Assembly (NCBI GenBank): GCA_913048145.1
Contig: CAJWVP010000021.1
Coordinates: forward strand, 1 to 15,034
Source of the DNA: an uncultured Rhodospirillaceae bacterium
GTDB lineage: Bacteria > Pseudomonadota > Alphaproteobacteria > Rhodospirillales > Casp-alpha2
DNA length: 15,034 bases
Direction: 5' to 3'
The notes under the pieces were generated by a model that saw only the letters and a program-made list of their open reading frames with translations, had not been told where the DNA came from and did no database searches. A program made the position numbers and the translations under genes. Positions 1 through 6,733 of this stretch are shown here, in pieces. The first letter of the stretch is position 1. Each line of letters begins with the position of its first letter.

Positions 1-745
1 TTCGCCGCCAGGTCCCCGCCGCTCGCCGCGAAATCCGCCAGCGACGCGCGGCCGAGGGTCACCGCCAGCCACAGCGCGTACATCACCGCGGGCCCGAGCG
101 ACCCGAGCGCCAGCACCCTCCGGACCTTCACGCGCGACCCGCGGCACATGTCCACCACCGTGGGGATCGCTTCGGCGTACGTCATGGTCTGCGCGATGGC
201 GGGCAGCGCGGGCGCGGCGGCGACGAGGTTTCCCGCCACGAGCAGGCTCGGGTTCACCCCCCCGATCCCGAACACGAGCGCGAGCAAAAACCCCAGGAAC
301 AACCCCGCGGTGGCGCACGCGTTGATCTTCCCCACGTTCGGGTCGAACGCGGCGAACGCGATCGCGAACGCGGCGGCGACGGCGCCGAAACGACCGACCC
401 AAATCCCGTACGCGCCGGCGACGTCGAGGCCCGTATGAGTATTTAGTGCAAAAAAGACCGCCGTGAGCTCGCCGCACTTGGCCAGCTGCGACACCAGCGT
501 GCAGTTGATGAGCACCCAGAACGTGACCCCCGCGGCGAGACCCCAGCGCTCGCCGAGGTACGTCCGCACCACGGAGTGCATCGAGACCGGCGCGGACGGG
601 TTGTCCTCCCAGACCCGGATCGTGGGCTCCACTAAAACCAGCGCCGACCCGAGGAGAAGCCCGTACGCGACGAGCAGAAACGCGAGCGCCGGGAAAAACC
701 CCCCCGCGGCGCAGAAGTACGGCAGAGCTAGACTGCCCCCCCCCA
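1..745 (-). other. Tryptophan/tyrosine permease-like fragment, likely foreign DNA joined to hom
   Basis: This is the 3' part of the chimeric reading frame, translated from about base 745 down to base 1. It begins with TGTAVGGGSLALPYF, like the first membrane helix of the aromatic amino acid permease family (Trp/Tyr permease, HAAAP), and continues through several hydrophobic helices such as FFPALAFLLVAYGLLLGSA. It contains FDPNVGKINACATAGLFLGF and then AIPTVVDMCRG with VKVRRVLALGSLGPAVMYAL, which resembles the family's VPSL...VRKVRRAI...G...P..MYLLW region. The fragment ends inside the protein at the window edge. Two hand-counted 60-base lines (61-120 and 301-360) are 75% and 70% GC, against 57% at 901-960. 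The style (many GCG, CTC and GAC codons) and the permease subtype remind me of prasinophyte green algae such as Micromonas or Ostreococcus. That taxonomic guess is inference. A GC-rich bacterium is the alternative. Confidence 0.65.
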
Positions 746-1628
746 CCGCCGTGCCGGTGATGCTCACGCCATTGTAAACGCCATCGGTACGGGCAATGAT
801 TTCATCCATGGGCACGAGGGCCGGATGAACTCCTACTGAAACGTGATTGTTGGAAAAATTTCTACGGATAACCGCAATCAACTTGATCTTGCAGTTCAAG
901 TCGCGAGCCGCTTGCAAATCCTCGTTGGAGATTCGGCGTACACCCTCGATCGGCATATTCTCGATGGGGAACCATACTCCGTGGGCGAGGTAGGCGAGGA
1001 TGACCGCCTTGTGAGCGGCGTCGACCCCATCGAGATCCAAGGCTTCGTCCGCCTCCACATAACCGAGGGAACGAGCATCATTCAACACTTCGTCGAAGGA
1101 AGCCCCCTCCTGTTCCATGCGGGTCAAAATGTAGTTGGAAGTACCGTTCAGAATACCGTAAACGAGTGGAAACTCGTTCGCCACCAGACATTCGCGAAGC
1201 ACTTTGATAATCGGTATGCCACCCGCAACACTGGCCTCGAACGCATAACGCACGTTCGCTTTTTCGGCGGCCTCGAAAATTTCCTGCCCATGCTCGCAAA
1301 TGAGAGCCTTGTTCGCCGTCACCACATGCTTGCCATTGGCCAGCGCCGCTTCGGTCAGGTCCTTCGCGATCCCGTCCGATCCGCCGATCAACTCGACTAC
1401 AACGTCCACATCGTCGCTGTAGGCCATGTCTACAGCATTGTCGAAACATTCATATCCACGAAGATCGACGCCCCGATCCCGGACCCAGTCGCGGGCCGCT
1501 ACGGCCGTGACGGTTAGTGGGCGGGATACCCTGCTTGCGAACATTTCAGCGTGCGCCGAGAGAACCTCAAGCGTACCTATCCCGACGGTGCCCAGACCGG
1601 CAATTCCAATCCGCAGCGGCGTGGTCAT
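1..1628 (-). CDS. hom: Homoserine dehydrogenase, N-terminal two thirds, running in frame into an unrelated permease; open at left edge
   Basis: Homoserine dehydrogenase reduces aspartate semialdehyde to homoserine with NAD(P)H, on the route to threonine and methionine. Residues 1 to about 288 fit: a Rossmann motif GLGTVG at 11-16, VTANKALI at 103-110, NGTSNYILTRM at 161-171, and the catalytic stretch GYVEADEALDLDGVDAAHK at 189-207 with the conserved Glu, Asp and Lys. The VHPALVP and GVYNGV stretches (268-288) are the usual late catalytic-domain motifs. After that the expected GRGAG/PTASAV segment and the ACT domain are absent, and the protein becomes a membrane permease (separate entry). No stop codon occurs in this frame down to base 1. 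The ATG at 1626-1628 overlaps the aminotransferase TGA as ATGA, so the two are probably translationally coupled. The family is normally about 430 residues; only about 290 are present. Identity of the N-terminal part is near certain; whether the whole ORF exists in nature is doubtful. Confidence 0.85.
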   Translation of the reverse strand, partial: MTTPLRIGIAGLGTVGIGTLEVLSAHAEMFASRVSRPLTVTAVAARDWVRDRGVDLRGYECFDNAVDMAYSDDVDVVVELIGGSDGIAKDLTEAALANGKHVVTANKALICEHGQEIFEAAEKANVRYAFEASVAGGIPIIKVLRECLVANEFPLVYGILNGTSNYILTRMEQEGASFDEVLNDARSLGYVEADEALDLDGVDAAHKAVILAYLAHGVWFPIENMPIEGVRRISNEDLQAARDLNCKIKLIAVIRRNFSNNHVSVGVHPALVPMDEIIARTDGVYNGVSITGTAVGGGSLALPYFCAAGGFFPALAFLLVAYGLLLGSALVLVEPTIRVWEDNPSAPVSMHSVVRTYLGERWGLAAGVTFWVLINCTLVSQLAKCGELTAVFFALNTHTGLDVAGAYGIWVGRFGAVAAAFAIAFAAFDPNVGKINACATAGLFLGFLLALVFGIGGVNPSLLVAGNLVAAAPALPAIAQTMTYAEAIPTVVDMCRGSRVKVRRVLALGSLGPAVMYALWLAVTLGRASLADFAASGGDLAA

Positions 1629-2848
1629 GCCTTGGCGGCCTTAATCGGCGCGGGCGCCGGGCGGGATTTCTCCACGCCGCCCATCAGCGCCTTAATGGAA
1701 CGAATGCCCTGTCGGGTGCGATGGATGTTCTCGCAAAGCGCAATGCGGACAAATCCCTCGCCATGCTCCCCAAAACCTATACCGGGAGACACCGCCACCT
1801 GGGCTTCGCGAAGCAGAAGTTTCGAGAATTCCAGCGACCCCATGTCCAAGAACTGCGGCGGCACTGGGGCCCAAGCGAACATGGTCGCGTCCGGCGCGGG
1901 CATGTCCCAACCGGCATTGGCCAATCCTTCGACCAGCACATCGCGGCGTTCCCTGTAAAGGGCTCGCATCTCATCGACGCAATCTTGCGGTCCGTTCAGA
2001 GCGGCCGTCGCGGCTACCTGGATCGGTGTGAAGGCGCCATAATCCAGATAAGACTTCACTCGCGCCAAAGCTCCAATGAGTTTCTTGTTCCCGGCCGCGA
2101 ACCCGATCCGCCATCCGGGCATGGAGTAGGTCTTGCTCATAGAGGTGAACTCTACGGCAATTTCCCAGGCACGCCGAACCTGAAGGATCGACGGCGGCGG
2201 AGCGATGTCAAAATAAACCTCCGAATACGCTAGATCTGACAGGATATAGATGCCATGGAAGTGGCAGAAATCGACGACCTGGGCATAGAAATCGAGATCG
2301 ACGACCTGGGCGGTTGGATTGTTCGGATAGTTGAGAACCACGGCGGTCGGCTTTGGCACGCTGTGCTGGACCGCACGCTCTAGCGCGGCCATAAAATCGC
2401 TGTCTGGTCCGACGGGAATGTTGCGAACCGCGGCGCCGGCAATGATAAATCCGAACTGATGGATCGGATAACTCGGGTTCGGTACGAGGATCACATCACC
2501 AGGCGTCGTGATAGCAGATGACAAGTTGGCCAAGCCTTCCTTCGACCCCAGCGTCACGATGACCTCTGTTTCCGGATCCACCTCGACCCCGAAACGGCGC
2601 CCGTAATAGGCGGAAAGGGCTCTCCGTAGTCCCAAAATGCCACGGGAGTTCGAGTAGCGATGGACCTTGGGGTCCGCAACCGTTTCCTTAAGCTTCTCAA
2701 TAATATTCAGGGCCGGCGGCTGATCGGGGTTCCCCATGCCAAAATCGATAATGTCCTCGCCAGCGGCTCGAGCGTCGGCCTTCATGGCATTAACTTCTGC
2801 GAAGACATAGGGCGGCAAACGCCTGATCTTATGAAATTCGTGGTCCAT
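1625..2848 (-). CDS. alaC: Class I/II aminotransferase, AlaC / LL-diaminopimelate aminotransferase-like
   Basis: A 407-residue PLP-dependent fold-type I aminotransferase, probably moving amino groups between glutamate and pyruvate (AlaC type) in the cytoplasm. Visible landmarks: the N-terminal FGMGNPDQPP (36-45), NYPNNPTA (173-180) with the PLP-contacting Asn177, SDLAYSE (204-210) with Asp205, the SMSKTYSMPGWRIGF block with the Schiff-base Lys239 and Arg247, and Arg368 in GFVRIALCEN, the expected substrate carboxylate-binding Arg. The Ala/Pro/Lys-rich tail (about 394-407) is extra. The stop overlaps the start of hom (ATGA). This alaC-hom order is common in Rhodospirillales, where glpX is expected next, and it suggests a link to aspartate-family amino acid synthesis. 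Such proteins are often annotated as LL-diaminopimelate aminotransferase. The exact substrate cannot be told from sequence. No strong ribosome binding site is seen before the ATG at 2848. Confidence 0.88.
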   Translation of the reverse strand: MDHEFHKIRRLPPYVFAEVNAMKADARAAGEDIIDFGMGNPDQPPALNIIEKLKETVADPKVHRYSNSRGILGLRRALSAYYGRRFGVEVDPETEVIVTLGSKEGLANLSSAITTPGDVILVPNPSYPIHQFGFIIAGAAVRNIPVGPDSDFMAALERAVQHSVPKPTAVVLNYPNNPTAQVVDLDFYAQVVDFCHFHGIYILSDLAYSEVYFDIAPPPSILQVRRAWEIAVEFTSMSKTYSMPGWRIGFAAGNKKLIGALARVKSYLDYGAFTPIQVAATAALNGPQDCVDEMRALYRERRDVLVEGLANAGWDMPAPDATMFAWAPVPPQFLDMGSLEFSKLLLREAQVAVSPGIGFGEHGEGFVRIALCENIHRTRQGIRSIKALMGGVEKSRPAPAPIKAAKA

Positions 2849-2976
2849 GGCCGTTCAACCGCTGTTCTGATTGCGCCTATGAAATGCCAGATGGTTCCGT
2901 ACTGCTCAAGCACGTTCCATCGGCGATAAAAGAGCGTGCCGTTTAATCATAGCGCAATTATGGCCGTTGTAGATCA

Positions 2977-3339
2977 CTACGAAGTGGAAAACGAGCGCCC
3001 ATCGACGCGAATGATCTCCAAATTCGTGATTTGGTCGTCATCCACGTCGTCCAGGCAATTCACATTGACCGTGTAGGCATCGGGCGCGATGCGAGGACGA
3101 TGAAATGGATAAATCCCGCAGGTCTTGCAGAAGTAGTGGCGGGCGGTTGACGTATTAAATTGGTATAGGGTCAGAGCATCAGCGCCATCAATGAGGCGGA
3201 AGTGCGTTGCCGGGACCCGGTGCATCAACGCATTACGCCGCCGACATATGGAGCAATTACAAATCGCCGCGCAGTCAAGTTCCGTGTCGATCTCGAATAC
3301 GACTTTGCCGCAATGGCACGCGCCGCGGTACGTGCGCAT
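2977..3339 (-). CDS. GFA/CENP-V domain zinc-binding protein
   Basis: A 120-residue protein of the Gfa-like (glutathione-dependent formaldehyde-activating, CENP-V) fold. The zinc-ligand cysteines are all present in the usual spacing: CHC at 8-10, CNCSIC with Cys27, Cys29 and Cys32, and FCKTCG with Cys71 and Cys74. The conserved N-terminal GACHCGKVVFE also fits. Family members are mostly of unknown substrate; the original Gfa is proposed to bind glutathione and formaldehyde, but many are not linked to formaldehyde and nothing nearby points to it. It starts 5 bp after the stop of the OmpA-family lipoprotein gene on the same strand, so the two are probably co-transcribed; there is no obvious functional link between them. 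The family call is secure and the function is unknown. Confidence 0.88.
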   Translation of the reverse strand: MRTYRGACHCGKVVFEIDTELDCAAICNCSICRRRNALMHRVPATHFRLIDGADALTLYQFNTSTARHYFCKTCGIYPFHRPRIAPDAYTVNVNCLDDVDDDQITNLEIIRVDGRSFSTS

Positions 3340-3344
3340 CCCCT

Positions 3345-4490
3345 CTAGCTTTCGAGGTAAATCTCCGCCCGCCGATTACCCGCCTCGCCAGTCGGCATGA
3401 ACTCGAAGTAGACGGGTTGCGCGTCGGAAATGGCGTCGACCACCAACTCTTTCTTCTTAACACCAAGACGGATCAACTCTCGGGCCACCGCGTCGGCGCG
3501 GTCAACTGAGACCTTGAAGTTCAACATCTTGTGGCGAACCGGATCAGCTGACCGAGTGCGGCTGCTGGCGTGTCCGATAATGTGAATACGCCCGCCGCGC
3601 TCCTTCTTCAATTGCAGGGCGTTCGCGATGATCTGGCGATCGCGCGTCGTCAGCGCGGATGAGCCGTTGCGGAAATGAATGGTGGCCACCTTCACGGCGC
3701 CGGAAGCCAGAGGCCGGGCCGGGCGGGAGATATTGGCCAGCGGATTGGCAGACAGGGGTGCCGCCTTGACGCTTGCGGGGTTTATGGCCAGCGAGCTAAC
3801 GCGGCTGGATCTGATGCCGGTGGAGTTGACAATCACCGTCCCGAAGTCATCCGGCGCAATTACACCGGCCATTGAGGTCGGCAATTCAGCGGGGGGTTGA
3901 CCCGCGCGCGCGCGGATTTCGTCCAAACGTTTTTGGAGTCGAGCTTGAAAGGCCTTTTGCTCTCCCGTCGAAGGCAAGGATGCGCTCGCCGTTTTCGCCG
4001 CAGAAGGCCCGGACGGCGGCGCCAAAAGTACTTCTTCCGTGGTTACGGGCGTCGTTGGCGTGGCCGGCGGGGCCGGTTGCTGTTCGGCGACTTTTGGCTC
4101 CCGCGGAGGCGCAACGGCCAGTCGACTGGAGGTCTCACCTTGTCGTGCAATAGCTGGCGCATAATTGCGGCCTTCCGTGTCGGCGACGAGCCCGCCACGC
4201 TTGCGCGCCTCATAGTAGTCACGCTGCTGATCCACAGTGGCGATCTTCGGGAATTCTTTGTTGGCGCCGGGGAGGGCCTTGCCACCGTTCTTCTCAAGCG
4301 TGTTCTTCGCTTGCTGGCTGGCAGAAGGCTTTTCTTTTTCTTCATTGCCGACAAAAAAATCGACCGAGCTATTATACCACTCCACAGGATTGACCGCATC
4401 CGGCAACTGAGAGCAAGAACCAAGCAAAGAGACGGCAAAAGTGACGGCGGTAAAATGCCCACCAATCTTCAATAATTTGCACTCCGGCAT
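3345..4490 (-). CDS. OmpA-family lipoprotein with variant peptidoglycan-binding domain
   Basis: An outer-membrane lipoprotein with a C-terminal OmpA-like domain. I prefer the ATG at 4490 (381 residues) because a GGGGGA run lies about 8 bases before it; in-frame ATGs at 4499 and 4520 are possible. From 4490 the protein has a basic n-region (KLLK), a hydrophobic helix and a lipobox LLGSC with the lipidated Cys at residue 26. Then come the SQLPDAVNPVEWYN motif, a long Ala/Pro/Lys-rich linker (about 50-255) and the OmpA-like domain (about 268-381: IHFRNGSSAL, IIGHASS, VDRADAVARELI, GNRRAEIYL). Known OmpA/Pal proteins bind the peptidoglycan peptide through Asp in GHxD and Arg in the RA helix. Here the motif is GHAS, so the Asp is missing while Arg remains. 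Its first part is a near copy of the lipoprotein gene just upstream. It probably shares a transcript with that gene and the GFA gene. Confidence 0.85.
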   Translation of the reverse strand: MPECKLLKIGGHFTAVTFAVSLLGSCSQLPDAVNPVEWYNSSVDFFVGNEEKEKPSASQQAKNTLEKNGGKALPGANKEFPKIATVDQQRDYYEARKRGGLVADTEGRNYAPAIARQGETSSRLAVAPPREPKVAEQQPAPPATPTTPVTTEEVLLAPPSGPSAAKTASASLPSTGEQKAFQARLQKRLDEIRARAGQPPAELPTSMAGVIAPDDFGTVIVNSTGIRSSRVSSLAINPASVKAAPLSANPLANISRPARPLASGAVKVATIHFRNGSSALTTRDRQIIANALQLKKERGGRIHIIGHASSRTRSADPVRHKMLNFKVSVDRADAVARELIRLGVKKKELVVDAISDAQPVYFEFMPTGEAGNRRAEIYLES

Positions 4491-4544
4491 CGATTTCATC
4501 CCCCTTTTCAGCCGTTTCATATCGCTCTGTTTATTCAGTCTTTT
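4340..4544. repeat. Direct repeat copy 1 (5' end of OmpA lipoprotein gene)
   Basis: This block aligns without gaps to 4558-4762 at an offset of 218 bases. Over 4381-4520 against 4599-4738 I counted 122 identical of 140 bases (87%). Similarity is weaker toward both ends, so the limits are approximate. It covers the lipoprotein signal peptide, the NPVEWY motif and the presumed ribosome binding site. Confidence 0.85.
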
Positions 4545-4717
4545 GGCTCTTCTTTTGTTTCATCGCCGATAAAGAAATCAACAGATTTATTATACCACTC
4601 GACAGGGTTGATGGCACCCGGCAACTGAGAGCAGGAGCCAAGTAAAGAGGCGGCAAAAGTGACGGCGGTTAAACGCCCACCAATCTTCAATAATTTGTAC
4701 TTCGACATCGATCTCAT
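4535..4717 (-). CDS. Small lipoprotein, duplicate of the OmpA-family protein N terminus
   Basis: A lipoprotein of about 57-60 residues. The open frame reaches up to 4822, but homology with the downstream gene starts near the ATGs at 4717 and 4708, so one of these is the likely start; the sequence before them does not look like a signal peptide. From 4708 it has MSKYKLLK, a hydrophobic helix, the lipobox LLGSC (Cys26), then SQLPGAINPVEWYNKSVDFF and a charged end (ETKEEPKD). This matches the first part of the neighbouring OmpA-family protein almost residue for residue, then stops where the other continues into its linker and OmpA domain. A long 95-residue version starting at 4822 is possible but would bury the signal peptide. 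It may be a stand-alone partner of the OmpA lipoprotein or a leftover of duplication. The start choice is uncertain. Confidence 0.65.
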   Translation of the reverse strand: MRSMSKYKLLKIGGRLTAVTFAASLLGSCSQLPGAINPVEWYNKSVDFFIGDETKEEPKD

Positions 4718-4762
4718 CGCCCTTTTCTGCCGTTTCGTATCGTTCTGTATATTCATTCTTTT
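4558..4762. repeat. Direct repeat copy 2 (small lipoprotein gene)
   Basis: Second copy of the tandem duplication, offset 218 bases from copy 1. It carries the small lipoprotein's start, signal peptide, lipobox and NPVEWY motif. Many differences are synonymous or conservative in the protein (for example V/A, V/I, D/G), which suggests both copies have been under selection as coding sequence. Confidence 0.85.
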
Positions 4763-4892
4763 CGCAACTGCAGCAAAAATTCTTGAAATCCAGAATACAT
4801 TCGAATAGTTAACCGATCGCAAACTAAGCTGCTGCGGCCATTAAGTCGAGTGCCAAATCCATGATTCTCAAATGATCTTAAAGGATTAGATG

Positions 4893-6698
4893 ATGAACGA
4901 TCAACCTCAGCCGACGCCAAAAATGCCTGATCCGTCGGAATTGTCAAAATCCTTGGCTGAGATAGCGGAGCGATCGCAGCGTCTCATGGCCGATTACATG
5001 CGCCGTCACTTGGAAGCCGGAGCCCCGCCGGAAGTCGATCCAATGAATGTGGGCGAAGCCTTCATGCAAATGACGATCCAGATGATGGCGAATCCCGCCC
5101 ACATTGTCCAATCGAACCTCAATCTCTGGCAGGATTATCTGATGCTGTGGAATAATTCGGCGCAACGCATACTTGGTCAGAATACGGCGCCTGTTATTGA
5201 ACCGGGGGCCGACGACCATCGCTTCCACGACGATGCTTGGAACGAAAACCAGATCTTTGACTTCTTTAAGCAATCCTACTTACTCACGTCGCGGTGGATT
5301 CTGTCCTCCGTGAATGGAGTTGAAGGCCTGGATAAGAAAACGGCCTACAAAGTGGATTTCTATACCCGCCAATTCGTCGACGCCCTATCGCCCAGCAATT
5401 TCATCATGACCAATCCAGAGGTTCTCCGGACGACGTTGGCGTCAGGCGGCAAGAACCTTCTTAAGGGTCTTGAGAACCTACTTGAGGACTTGGAGGACGG
5501 CGACGGTAAGTTGAAGATCAAGATGATTGACCCGGGCGCCTTTGAGGTTGGTGTTGATGTTGCCACAGCGCCGGGCAAGGTCATCTTCCGGAACGACCTC
5601 ATGGAACTCCTGCAATTCGACCCTACCACCGACCACGTGGTGAAAACGCCGTTGGTTATCGTGCCACCATGGATCAACAAATATTACATCCTGGACCTGC
5701 GTGAGAAGAATTCGTTTATCCGTTGGGCCATAGAACAAGGCCACACTGTGTTTGTCGTCTCTTGGGTGAATCCGGACGCGCAACTAGCGCAGAAAACCTT
5801 CGATGATTATATGTTGGAAGGCCCCATCGCCGCCATCGACGCAGCGAAAAAAGCCGCCAACGTAGATAACGTAAACTTGATCGGTTACTGTATTGGGGGA
5901 ACCCTCGTTGCCTCGACTTTGGCTTATCTCACCGCAAAAGATAACGTGAGCCAGGTTAATTCTGTCACCTTTTTTACCACCATGGTGGATTTCGAGGAAG
6001 CGGGCGACCTCGGCGTCTTCATCGATGAGGTCCAATTGGCCAGCTTAGAAGAAAAGATGTACGAGCGCGGTTATCTGGAAGGCGGTGAAATGGCCAACAC
6101 CTTCAATATGCTCCGCTCCAACGATCTGATCTGGTCCTTCGTCATCAACAACTACCTGATGGGCAAGGAGCCGTTTCCGTTCGATCTCTTGTTCTGGAAC
6201 GCGGACTCGACCCGCATGCCGGCCGCTATGCACTCTTTCTACCTGCGCAAGATGTATCTCGAAAACAAACTGGTCGAACCGGGCGGCGTTGAATTAGCCG
6301 GTGTCAAACTGGACCTTCGCGACATTAAAGTGCCGACCTACATAATTTCCACGCGCGAAGATCATATTGCGCCTTGGAAATCCACCTACCGTGCGACGCA
6401 ACTCTATAAAGGGCCGGTGAAATTCGTACTCGCCGGGTCGGGACATATCGCAGGCATCGTCAATCATCCGTCGAAACCCAAGTACGGTTATTGGACCAAT
6501 GCCAAGAAGGCGAAGACGGCCGACGATTGGTTTAACGACGCAACGCAGCATGAAGGGTCCTGGTGGCCAGATTGGGACGGTTGGCTGAAGAAACAGTCCG
6601 GTAAGAACCGCGTACCGGCCCGCGCGCCGGGCAAAGGTGGGCTAAAGGCTTTGGCCGATGCGCCGGGCACCTACATCATGATGAAGGCTATCGACTGA
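4893..6698 (+). CDS. phaC: Class I poly(3-hydroxyalkanoate) synthase
   Basis: PhaC polymerises (R)-3-hydroxyacyl-CoA into polyhydroxyalkanoate storage granules in the cytoplasm, releasing CoA. The N-terminal part (to about 220) carries the PhaC_N domain with FDFFKQSYLLTSRW and NPEVLRTTLASGGKNLLKG. The alpha/beta-hydrolase part has the lipase-like box GYCIGG with nucleophile Cys334, Asp491 in STREDHIAPW and His519 in GSGHIAG (numbered from the first Met). About 600 residues is class I size. Two ATGs lie side by side at 4890 and 4893. AAGGA at 4881-4885 is 4 bases from the first and 7 from the second, so I chose 4893 (601 residues); 4890 would add one Met. It is divergent from the lipoprotein cluster, and no phaA, phaB, phaE, phasin or phaR gene is in the window. 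A single PhaC without PhaE supports class I. Confidence 0.96.
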   Translation: MNDQPQPTPKMPDPSELSKSLAEIAERSQRLMADYMRRHLEAGAPPEVDPMNVGEAFMQMTIQMMANPAHIVQSNLNLWQDYLMLWNNSAQRILGQNTAPVIEPGADDHRFHDDAWNENQIFDFFKQSYLLTSRWILSSVNGVEGLDKKTAYKVDFYTRQFVDALSPSNFIMTNPEVLRTTLASGGKNLLKGLENLLEDLEDGDGKLKIKMIDPGAFEVGVDVATAPGKVIFRNDLMELLQFDPTTDHVVKTPLVIVPPWINKYYILDLREKNSFIRWAIEQGHTVFVVSWVNPDAQLAQKTFDDYMLEGPIAAIDAAKKAANVDNVNLIGYCIGGTLVASTLAYLTAKDNVSQVNSVTFFTTMVDFEEAGDLGVFIDEVQLASLEEKMYERGYLEGGEMANTFNMLRSNDLIWSFVINNYLMGKEPFPFDLLFWNADSTRMPAAMHSFYLRKMYLENKLVEPGGVELAGVKLDLRDIKVPTYIISTREDHIAPWKSTYRATQLYKGPVKFVLAGSGHIAGIVNHPSKPKYGYWTNAKKAKTADDWFNDATQHEGSWWPDWDGWLKKQSGKNRVPARAPGKGGLKALADAPGTYIMMKAID

Positions 6699-6733
6699 TC
6701 CCTCGTCTATTTGGCAGCCATCGTGCCTGACGG

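Noticed and set aside
148..777. Plus-strand open frames of 96 and 104 residues
   Set aside because: They lie opposite the continuous permease frame, have low-complexity Ala/Pro/Thr/Arg translations with no family motif, and are explained by high GC.
843..2233. Plus-strand open frames of 224 and 238 residues
   Set aside because: They are antisense to clear hom and aminotransferase coding sequence and show no recognisable domain.
4766..4781. GCAACTGCAGC as a PhaR-type operator near phaC
   Set aside because: It only loosely resembles the CTGC-spacer-GCAG type of site, lies more than 100 bp from phaC, and a restriction-site-sized palindrome is easily chance.
4718..4822. N-terminal extension of the small lipoprotein to 95 residues
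   Set aside because: It would place about 38 extra residues before a good signal peptide, and the duplicated copy supports a start at 4717 or 4708.
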